In this document: positions 21,346-30,307 of the stretch, piece by piece
How the letters are laid out: each line of letters opens with the position of its first letter
Numbering within the stretch: position 1 is the stretch's first letter
Assembly (NCBI GenBank): GCA_021397845.1
Contig: CM038048.1
Location: forward strand, 29,076,727 to 29,140,726
Length of the DNA: 64,000 nucleotides
Reading direction: 5' to 3'
Source: Areca catechu
Taxonomy: Eukaryota; Streptophyta; Magnoliopsida; Arecales; Arecaceae
Notes under the pieces: generated by a model
What the model was told of the DNA's origin: nothing
What the model saw: only the letters and a program-made list of their open reading frames with translations
Databases searched by the model: none
Program-made: the position numbers and the translations under genes

Positions 21346-21884
21346 CTTTAAATGATCAACCCATGATTGACTAGAGCCCGAGAGCATCTATATGTCCATG
21401 ATACCAAACAAGTGACCCATGGCTGATTAAAACCTAAGAAGTGATCAACAATCACAACCCAGGTTATTCATGAAGGACCTATGATTGGTTTAAAAAGGAG
21501 GATGATTTGTCCAATCATCCAAGCTTAAGCAAAAGCAATATGGAAAGTTTCATTACATTTCAAACAAGGTGCCCAAAGGCCATAGAAGAATAATTATGAA
21601 CATTAAAAGCAAAGCAAAATACAACTAGCCCTTACTAACCTTGATATCTATAGTGCCCAGTTTAGACAGTGGTTGGTCATCATCACTCCAAGATCCCACC
21701 TCAGATAACTAGCCTTGATCATTTTCAGTCCCATGGTCCCCATCATAATAGGAGGTGGGTCTTTTATGCTCCCGAGCTTTCCAGGAAATATTTTGACCAA
21801 AGTGATGCTCCTTGGTGACAGGCATCGAACCTTTCCTCCTGGGATAGATTTAGATTGCTGCGAGTTCCATGATGAACTTGTGTA
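21346..21884 (+). other. Tat 3' non-coding region up to the insertion of D
   Basis: There is no gene. The sequence continues from the 57-bp array, is cut at 21889 by copia D, and resumes at 35772 until Athila-like E at 35936. Small open frames on both strands (21648-21956 minus, 21715-21930 plus) overlap one another and lack motifs. Confidence 0.6.
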
Positions 21885-21889
21885 CATCC
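21885..21889. other. Target-site duplication of copia D (left)
   Basis: CATCC precedes the 5' LTR and recurs at 35767-35771 after the 3' LTR, defining D as one insertion. Confidence 0.93.
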
Positions 21890-24257
21890 TATTGGGAATT
21901 GCGTCCCAAAGCCAATCGCCTGAGTTGTAGGCGGTTGTGCTAAGTATTGTACTCATTTTATGAATTAATAAAATAATATTTTTGGCAACTCATCACATAC
22001 TTAATTTCCCTGAAATGAACTCTTTCTATGTGATGATGTCCTTAGGACTACACTGACTTCGATACAGAGAGGATGTATCGAGTGGTCCTTAAACCCTGTT
22101 CACAACCAAAGGATATATTATACTGGACAGCAATATATCAAGTATAGGTTGTTGTAGTTCATATCGTTTGGTTGCCCTCTTGAACAAATGAGTGTGGTGA
22201 CACTGATATGATCTGCAAGTGGGATATGTGATATCTTATTGAACGTGACTCCGTGCAGCCCCTTTCTGCCAAAGGGATACTCACGATTGGATATGGGTAT
22301 ATGTGTCCCTCTGACCTGAGGTCATCACGGTAGCTTGCAAGCAACTCCCTGTGCTTTGGTGCCGGACTACCCGAATTTTTAATCCGGTGATGGAAGGTTT
22401 CTGGGTACAGGAAAGTACTTGTGGAGCAGTGATGGACCAAGATGGAATTGACCTGTCCAAACAGTTTGGATTGAATGTCTCGCAGTATCTCAATTTAGCA
22501 AGTCCTCGGCTAGGGTAGTCCTAGTGAAGAGTCACTGGGCTTACGAGGTTGAGACACGTAGTCGACTGACTCAGTCTAGGTTGGCAGCCCAATCTCAGTC
22601 GTCCTGAGCATTAGAGGTCAAAGGGATGAATTATACGGTAACCATATGCCAGAGGTTCGATAGTTTGCTCCCGCATCTTCGACCTATCTGGACACCGAGA
22701 CCCATTGCTAGATGGTTTCCTGTGCTGGTACTAGAAATTGTTCTAGTGCTACCGTTTAGGTTCGAACCTATGAGGTCACACACCACAGAGGATAACTCTC
22801 TGATCCAAATACCAATTACGATTGGGAATCATCTCGATTTTATGGTCACAGTATTTTTGAGCACACTTTTCCCTATCTTACCCTTGTCTGTGTCAACCAA
22901 AAAATGTTCCGGGTTGACCAGCACTGCACCAGGATTTTTCTGAATCAGTTTTGAACTGATTTGGAGTTCGTTTCGGCCTCCAATTGGTTGTGAACCAATT
23001 TTATTCCTTGAACTAGGTTTAATTGGATTGAACCGTTTGGTTTAATGGAATTGAACCAAAATTGGGTTTGAACCAATTTTTGGCTTGGACCGATTATTTG
23101 AACCAATGTTTACTCCTTGGACCGTTTACACGGTCATTTGTTTTTGCTGGGAGTATTTTTCCTAACGTCCAAAAGGCCAAACGACTGTAACTCCCCTTCG
23201 CTGGCATTTCTTCCTCTTCTCCCTCCACCGTTTGATGGCTTTAATCCTGGTTTAAGGCTTGTTAAATGGGTTTAATGCTTCCTCCTGCTATTCCCGTCTC
23301 TTGGCCTTCCGTCCCTCCTCCTCCCTCTCCCTCCCAGCACCTTATATAAAAACTAAAGCATCCCTGTTTCGTTGTGAGTTGAGTTTCAAAGAGATGTTTC
23401 ACCGTGAGTTGGAAATTTATCCACCGTGTGAGATCCAAGGGAAAGCAAGAAAAAGATCTGGGCATTCCTCTTCTTTGAGAGGCTTAAGGAGAGAGTTTTG
23501 GGCTGGGTTTAGAAGCCTTAGAGGGAGAGAAAATCCCATTGTTTCAAGCTCAATTTCTGCTCAGTTCTGCTGCAGAATTCTGTGATCGTGAAGCCCTCTT
23601 CCGGCGGCTAGCACCATGCATGGAGAAGGATCCAAGAGCCCCGGGCGTGTCTCCCCTCTAGAGGGAGTACCACTCTACTCCTAGGAGCAAACCACGTGAG
23701 CTGGGATTGCTCCAGCTGCTCCGAAATGAAGGCCAAAGCCTTTTGCCCAGTTCTGCTACAGAAATCTGGCAGCAGACTTTGGTGATTTATTTAATTTTTT
23801 TTGGCTAAGATTTGATTGCAGTTATTGGTGGAAAATCGAAGAAGACTTGTCCAAGTTGCTGCTGCTCAAATTTGGGAATAAACGGAAGTCTGGAAGGAGG
23901 TGTTCCGATGACGTTTTGCAAGCCAAAAACAGGGTCCCAAGGAGGACGACGACTGGAATAACTTTATTCCAGTTATTCTAGTCTATTCCAGGTTTATTCC
24001 AGAGTTATTGCAGACGGAATAAAGGTATGGAAAATTAATTTTTTATCATGCATGGATAGATTAAATTGTTTAATATTTTATAAATATTTTATATGCTTAT
24101 ACATGCCTAAATACAACTAGATTTAGATTAGTTCCTGGCGGAGCAGATTCCTGCTACGTTAATTTTAAAAATTATTTCTAAAATCAAATCTGCTCTCGTA
24201 GATGTTTGCATGCCTAGTGTAGGATCTTATCAAACTACCTGCATCAGTCAACTAACA
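21890..24257 (+). repeat. 5' LTR of copia D
   Basis: It starts TATTGGGAATTGCG, with the terminal TG changed to TA, and ends TCAACTAACA. A TATA box TATATAAA lies at 23343-23350. A hairpin GGTACTAGAA..TTCTAGTGCTACC at 22727-22753 is conserved in the 3' LTR and, with a paired substitution, in the solo LTR. Repeated TTTATTCCAG blocks occur at about 23965-24025. Confidence 0.93.
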
Positions 24258-24258
24258 G

Positions 24259-24270
24259 TGGTATCAGAGC
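24259..24270 (+). other. Primer-binding site of copia D
   Basis: TGGTATCAGAGC, one base after the LTR end; initiator Met-tRNA type. Confidence 0.92.
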
Positions 24271-25167
24271 CAGGTTGTATTTGTAATCTAATCTAGTATG
24301 CATGTTAATAGATTAAAAATTGTTTAATCTTAAAAATGTATCCAGTTTTCTTTTTGGAACTTAGTTGAGACCTTCACCATGACCGTATGTCTTTGACATG
24401 TTGCGGATTGTCTGTGTTGGCCTCTTCAGAAGGATCCTTAAAGAATATCAAAATTTAAAATTATTTTAATTTGGAGATACATGTTTTAGGCATGTTTTAT
24501 AAAATATTTTTTGATGCATGATTTGGTATGTAAAATTGTTTTACATAGAGACTTAATTAAAAAAATGTTTTAATTAAGTGTTTGTCTTATTAAAAATTTT
24601 TTAGGTTTATTAAATCTAATACAATTTGCATAAGCCATTTTGGGTTAATTGGGTTAACTGACTAGTTGGATCCAAAACTAGGTTAGACCTAAGTTTACTT
24701 GAACCGGATAATAAGAAGATTAAACAAAAGTTGTTTAAGGTCCTTCTTCAGAACTATCTAATAGTTAGAATAGTTGATCCGTTCATCTAAAATGGATCCA
24801 ATTAGTGGCTCAGTGGATGCCTGAGTCTTTAGGCTAGTCTGATCGAGTCTGGTAAACTGACTGGTGTCGAGGTAGGTTTGGCATTGTGATCATGGCTGTA
24901 TGAGGCTACCTCTTTCCTGGCCAACTTGGTTGGTGTCTAGGAAAGATGGTTAATGGTGGATACTCACCCATGATCTCACCTACCTGGCTAGTCGAGTCGA
25001 CTAGAACTGATTGGAAAAGCTCAATGACTCGAGTTAACCCATGTCACCCAAGTTGATTGGTCTGACTGATCTATAGGTGCCTATGGATCATTTGTTGATT
25101 TATTTCAACCCTCCTGAAATCTGATTGATTCAGTGGGAGGATGATCCATGTCCTTGTCACTTTTCTT
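24271..25167 (+). promoter_or_regulatory. Leader of copia D with the shared structured module
   Basis: No coding sequence is seen. At 24914-24997 the leader carries CCTGGCCAACTTGGTTGGTG, TCTAGGAAAG and, 30 nt on, CACCTACCTGGCTAG. This is the module also present in chromoviruses A and C and Athila-like E. The hairpin here is GGCCAAC-TTG-GTTGGTG. It lies about 660 nt after the PBS. Confidence 0.7.
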
Positions 25168-25172
25168 CTGTC
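25168..25172. other. Target-site duplication of the short LTR element (left)
   Basis: CTGTC precedes LTR1 and recurs at 28844-28848 directly after LTR3. Confidence 0.85.
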
Positions 25173-25923
25173 TGATGGGGCACGGGATAGGGATAGGATC
25201 GTCGGCGAGCTAAGAAGTCGCCGAAGATTAGGGTATCCTATTTTTTTTCTATTTTCTGATTTCTTTATGGTGGTGACGAAGGAAAAAATAGGGATGGAGG
25301 ATAACGAGGATGGACTACCACGAACACTGAAACCCACTCTCACAGAAAGACTTCACACCTCTAGGGCATTATACCTACCACCCACCTTACTACATGCAGT
25401 CTAGGGTATCTCACCTACCACCCATCTCACTACACGTGGAGCCCAGGGTATTTCACCTGCCACCCAGGTCAATCCTGGAGCCATGAGGGGGATTTCAAAG
25501 AACGTGGAGGAAAACAAAGATGGGGGGATAACTAGGGCACACGCCTCTACGATGTCTCGAAAGACAAAGACAACATCAACACCCACAGGTGAAGACATAA
25601 TGGGCCATAGCCCTGAACAACAACTGCCAAACCAACTGACAAACCAAATCCCAAAAATTCAATTTCTTCTACCTTTTTACAATAGGAATGAGGGGTTATT
25701 TATAAGCTCCATAACCCTCAATTGAATTTGAATACAGGATAGGGATAACTCAAATTTAAATACAAGATAGGATAAGATAAGCCTATCCATATCTTAATTA
25801 TAACCAACAAAATCTTAATTTAAATTTTAAATAAAAGATAAATCCTAAATTTATTTTTCAAATTTATTTACTGCTCCGAAATTTGTGCTGCTCCGAGATT
25901 CATGCTGGTCGATTTTCCCATCA
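25173..25923 (-). repeat. LTR1 of the short element (diverged)
   Basis: It starts TGATGGGGCACGGG and ends TTTTCCCATCA on the plus strand. It aligns with LTR2/LTR3 at both ends and around the minus-strand TATA region (GGTTATTTATA, about 25690), but the middle is much changed and includes duplicated CTCACCTACCACCCA-like motifs (25366-25465). In element orientation it is the 3' LTR. Confidence 0.75.
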
Positions 25924-27063
25924 TTCCCCTGAGGTGGGGTAAAACTCGACTACGTCGAGTTAGGCTAGCTCAGGCTCAAGATGCACATGACTTGTAGAAT
26001 GATTTTTTTTTTCTGAATTTTTTTTGTCTTTTTTTTCACTGATTTTCTTTTTTTTTTTCCTTTTTTTTCTCACGGCTGGTGTTTTTTTTTCCTATGCTTG
26101 AAGTCGGCTGCCATCGCCAGTTATGCCTTCACGATCATGCATGGCCTCTCCCGATGCTTTAACGATCGTGCGAGAACGAGGGAAGGTCCCGGACGTGGAG
26201 ATCCGGTGGGCTTTGTCGGTGATGGGACTGAGGACGAGGATGACTGCCCGGGGAATGGTGGCGCGGCCTCTCCAACGGGCGGTAGGCGTCATGGCAGCAA
26301 GGAATCAGGCGGGTGTACATGAGGCATCGCGGGCGGAGATGAGGAGCCTAGCGGGTTTCGGCGGCTCTCCAGCGTCGGGCGAATCTGCGACATGGGCATG
26401 CGGCGGCGAGCGTGAAGCGATGGTCTACCAGCCTGAGACTTTGTGGGCTGCATGTGGGTGCCGGCTCGAGGGCGTAGCTGGCGGCACGAGTGTACCGGCT
26501 CGGGGGCGACGCGAGCCTTGCTTCCGGCGGCTGGTGATGGTGGAAGGGGCCCACATGGTAGACGGCATCTCAGACGGTGGGAGGGGCTTCACGGAGGGGT
26601 TCAGCTGCAGCGACAATGGTGATGCATGGGGGCCCGATTCCGATGATTGACAGCGGACAAGGGAGGAGCCTAGGGGATCCGGTGTCTTGCAGGCGGAGAC
26701 GGGAGCAGAGGAGTCCTTCGGTGGGATCGACTGTGACGAAAACAGGGGATCGAAAAAGGGTTTGCTGGCAATGGTGTGCTTGGTAGAATTATACACAATT
26801 TGTTTTGAATGACAGAGATTAAGAGGAAGAAGCAGGAGAGTTAGAAGAGGAAGAGGGAAAGAAGAATTTGAGAAGAGACGGAGAGGGGGATCACGGGAAG
26901 GAGGCAGAGGGGAGGCTTGATTGGAGGGGTTCGGGCGTGAACTTCTGGATCGGCTGCATGCGACGGAGACGGTCTTCACGAGCGATGGTAGCAACGGGTG
27001 TCAACACAGAAAAGAGTTGGGAAGAAGAAACGTACCCTAATGCAACCATGCTCTGATACCACT
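25924..27063 (-). other. Interior 1 of the short element, with GC-rich insert
   Basis: Next to LTR1 are a PPT (CCCCTGAGGTGGGG on the plus strand) and a perfect palindrome AACTCGAC-TAC-GTCGAGTT (25947-25965). From about 26095 to 26760 base composition changes abruptly to GC-rich. Open frames there run on both strands (26123-26650 plus, 175 codons; 26425-26994 minus, 189 codons), which is expected from high GC content and gives no recognised domain. A captured piece of host DNA is possible. The PBS is at 27050-27061 on the minus strand. Confidence 0.6.
27050..27061 (-). other. PBS next to LTR2 (minus strand)
   Basis: GCTCTGATACCA is the reverse complement of TGGTATCAGAGC, two bases from the LTR2 end. 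It shows that LTR2 served as a 5' LTR for interior 1. Confidence 0.88.
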
Positions 27064-27746
27064 TGATGCGGGACAGAGATTGGACTGGATCGCTGGTGAG
27101 CATGAAAGTCACCAGGGATTAGGATTTGCAAAGGAGGAAAGAAGAGGGTGCAGGGTTAAGATAAAATACTGGGGTTCACATAGATTCCCCAAGAAGAACA
27201 AGCACATAGCAAAGGGGCTCATATAGATGCCCTAGAAGAACAAGCACATAGCAAAGGGACTCACATAGATGCCCTGGGCTCACACAGATGCCCAAAATCA
27301 GGGATCACACAGAAACCCTGGGAAGATGGAGAAGGGATCATACAGATACCCTAGGAGCACACAGATCCTTCACACAGAACAATAGAAATTTTATTCATCC
27401 ATCCTCCTATTACAAAAGGCTGAGGGTGGTATTTATAGATTTTCCAACCCTCATTTGAATTTGAATACAAGATACAAAGATAAGAACGAATCAAATTCAA
27501 ATATAAGATAGGATAAGATAAGCCTATCCATATATCAATCCTAACCAACCAAATCCTAAATCAAATTCAAATATAAGATAGGATAAGATAAGCCTATCCA
27601 TATATCAATCCTAACCAACCAAATCCTAATTCAAATTTTAAACAAAAGATAAATCCTAAATAAATTTATTCCAAAAATGCTTCTAGATCTGTGCCACTCC
27701 AAGAATTATGCTTGCTCCAAGATCCGTGCTTGAGATGTCCCCATCA
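27064..27746 (-). repeat. LTR2 of the short element (shared by both interiors)
   Basis: It is 683 bp, from TGATGCGGG to TGTCCCCATCA on the plus strand, and almost identical to LTR3. It contains internal short repeats (CATAGCAAAGGGGCTCA, AGATAGGATAAGATAAG) and a minus-strand TATA-like box (TTTATAG at about 27432). A PBS abuts one side and a PPT the other, so it acts as 5' LTR for interior 1 and 3' LTR for interior 2. Confidence 0.9.
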
Positions 27747-28160
27747 TTCTCCTACGGTGGGGAAAAAACTCGACTCTGTCGAGTTTGGGTCAGGGTCCAG
27801 CTTCAGCTTGACTTCAGCTCCGGGAACTCCAAACTTTTAGCTTGACATAACCATGATATATATATATATTTTTAATCAACTTTGCTTTGAAAATGGTGTG
27901 ACTTTGAGATCGGTGTGCTTTGAAATCTGTGCTTTGAAAATGGGCTGCAGGCAGTTCTTGGAGAGCTTGGCATAGTCGAAGCAGAAAACAGGGGTGAGGG
28001 CTGGAAGGGAGGAATGGTGGTGGGTGACCGGCTGGGGGGAGGGTGGTCCGACGTCGATGTTGGGGAAGGATCCGTGGACGAGATTTGAAACTGGGAAGAA
28101 AGAGAATAGTGGGCCGGTGATGAAACAGAAAAATCCTAATCCTTTAGCTCTGATACCACT
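27747..28160 (-). other. Interior 2 of the short element (414 bp)
   Basis: It contains a PPT side (TTCTCCTACGGTGGGG), the same palindrome as interior 1 with a changed loop, AACTCGAC-TCT-GTCGAGTT (about 27768-27786), a TA microsatellite (27855-27869) and the PBS at 28147-28158. It is too short for a protein of the gag or pol type. The GC-rich insert of interior 1 is absent. Confidence 0.75.
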
Positions 28161-28843
28161 TGATACGGGACAGAGATTGGACTGGATCGCTGGTGAGCAT
28201 GAAAGTCACCAGGGATTAGGATTTGCAAAGGAGGAAAGAAGAGGGTGCAGGGTTAAGATAAAATACTGGGGTTCACATAGATTCCCCAAGAAGAACAAGC
28301 ACATAGCAAAGGGGCTCACATAGATGCCCTAGAAGAACAAGCATATAGCAAAGGGGCTCACATAGATGCCCTGGGCTCACACAGATGCCCAAAATCAGGG
28401 ATCACACAGAAACCCTGGGAAGATGGAGAAGGGATCATACAGATACCCTAGGAGCACACAGATCCTTCACACAGAACAATAGAAATTTTATTCATCCATC
28501 CTCCTATTACAAAAGGCTGAGGGTGGTATTTATAGATTTTCCAACCCTCATTTGAATTTGAATACAAGATAAAAAGATAAGAACGAATCAAATTCAAATA
28601 TAAGATAGGATAAGATAAGCCTATCCATATATCAATCCTAACCAACCAAATCCTAAATCAAATTCAAATATAAGATAGGATAAGATAAGCCTATCCATAT
28701 ATCAATCCTAACCAACCAAATCCTAATTCAAATTTTAAACAAAAGATAAATCCTAAATAAATTTATTCCAAAAATGCTTCTAGATCTGTGCCACTCCAAG
28801 AATTATGCTTGCTCCAAGATCCGTGCTTGAGATGTCCCCATCA
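28161..28843 (-). repeat. LTR3 of the short element
   Basis: It is 683 bp, from TGATACGGG to TGTCCCCATCA, followed by the TSD CTGTC (28844-28848). It is about 99% identical to LTR2. In element orientation it is the 5' LTR of the array. Confidence 0.9.
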
Positions 28844-28848
28844 CTGTC

Positions 28849-29444
28849 ACAACTAAAAAAAAAAATTCTCTAAAATTATTAGGTCCCTAAAAAGACTAAG
28901 TCAAGGAGTTGATAGTGTCTTAGCCTCCCATTAAGTTGGATAGAAATGTGTCCACTAGCTTGGTATGCATCGGCAGTTCCATAGAACGGGTGTACATCCG
29001 GCGACTGGAATTTCTATCTGATCGATGATGGTTCAGTGCAACCTCCTTAACGGGACCAGGTTGGCTGGCCATAGTCGGGCTTGGTCTTAAGTTAACTGGA
29101 AGCATTGGATTTGTCATATTAATGGTTAGACCTAACCAGAGACCCGCAATAGGAGGCCCCTAGGCTGATTGGGGTGTTCTTTGGGGCAAAATAAAATACT
29201 GAAAATTGTTTAGGGAAACAATAAGTTTACGAACCTACCTTTAGGCTCGTATGGGTGAGCTGGCCATAGTCGGGCTCATGCGAGGCCTATTGGATTTCAG
29301 TACCCACTTGAAAAAGTATTTTCATGGATTGGAGTTAGAGGCTACCAATCTGAAAAATTAGTGGGAGAAACCTTCAGACTAAAGTCCAAGTCTTTTGGTT
29401 AAATTATTAATTCATACACTAATTTGGTCTTATTTTCTTTTCAG
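28849..29444 (+). promoter_or_regulatory. Leader of copia D, second part, with splice-acceptor-like end
   Basis: The leader resumes after the short element. A 17-mer CTGGCCATAGTCGGGCT occurs at 29065 and again at 29260. The last bases before the gag ATG are CTAAT, a T-rich tract and TTTTCAG (29419-29444), a good match to a plant intron 3' splice site placed directly before the start codon. No coding frame is seen. Confidence 0.6.
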
Positions 29445-30307
29445 ATGTCTTCAAATTTATCGCTCTGGTCACTTCTCGATAATGAGAAGTTAAAGGGTCA
29501 CAACTTTGATAGTTGGTATCGAAGATTGAGAATTGTTTTGGAGCATGAACGGATCCTCTATGTAATAGCAGATCCGGCACCTGAAATCCCTCTCGCAAAT
29601 GCACGAAGTGCGGTCAGAGATGCTTATCTGAAGTGGGTCTCTGATCGGACTACTGTCCGTTGCATCATGTTAGCGGCTATGAACGATGAGTTCAGTCGAA
29701 AATTTGAGGAGGCCCAACTTGATGAAATCCTTCAAAAGTTGAAGGAATCCTTCGGCACCCCGGATGATGTAGAACGGTACAAAGTGTCTTGTGCCATCTA
29801 CAACTCCAAGATGTCGAATGGTGGTTCAGTCACTGATCATGTATTGTACATGATCGAGCTGATTGAAAAACTGGGCAAACTCGGATGCCCCTTGCATTAG
29901 CAGCTCGGCAAGGATGCAATCCTGAATTCTCTTCCCTCCTCTTATCTTGACTTTCTTGATCATTATAGAATGAACAAGCCTGCAGTCAACTACCATGGTC
30001 TTTTGGGGTTGCTGCAGACTTTTGAGAAAGACCACCAACTGAATAAGGGGGTGGTGAATTTAGTGAGAGGAAGTAGAGGTCATCGTCCCTTTAAGAAAGG
30101 GAAGAAGAAAATGAATAAGAAGGGAAAGAAGGTACGGAATGCTCCTGGCCCTAGTCAAACCAGGAAGTATAAGGCTGATCAGTCTTCTGCAGAGTGTTTC
30201 TACTGCAAGAAGAAGGGACACTGGAAGAGGAACTATCCTCTTTATATTGCATCCCTTGATCCGAACAGGCCGAGGAAGCAGAAGTTGCTGAACAAGGTAT
30301 TTATATG
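29445..30307 (+). pseudogene. Gag of copia D
   Basis: The start is ATG 29445 (MSSNLSLWSLLDNEKL). Residues 1-150 match the copia gag (UBN2-type) core: GHNFDSWYRRLRIVLEHERI, VRCIMLAAMNDEF and YKVSCAIYNSKM. A TAG at 29898-29900 interrupts it; the frame reopens at once and runs to 30308. It includes a basic stretch (KKGKKKMNKKGKK) and a zinc knuckle CFYCKKKGHWKRNYP in which the last Cys is replaced by Tyr. A small deletion near 30295 shifts the frame into pol. Confidence 0.88.

Larger units (their letters stand above)
25173..28843 (-). mobile_element. Short non-autonomous LTR element with three LTRs (TRIM/SMART-like), antisense
   Basis: On the plus strand the order is LTR1 (25173-25923), interior 1 (25924-27063), LTR2 (27064-27746), interior 2 (27747-28160), LTR3 (28161-28843). 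The PBS sequences read on the minus strand, so the element is antisense to D. LTR2 and LTR3 are both 683 bp and differ at only about half a dozen sites, while LTR1 is strongly diverged. The whole array is bounded by CTGTC. Neither interior has a recognisable gag or pol domain, so it depends on other elements for movement. Confidence 0.85.

Noticed and set aside
26123..26650. 175-codon open frame as a host gene
   Set aside because: It lies in a GC-rich block where an overlapping minus-strand frame is equally long, and it shows no motif. It is more likely a composition effect in the interior of the short LTR element.
26425..26994. 189-codon minus-strand frame as the protein of the short LTR element
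   Set aside because: It is on the element's coding strand, but is Ser/Pro-rich and low in complexity, lacks gag or other motifs, and crosses the GC-rich boundary. Coding evidence is insufficient.
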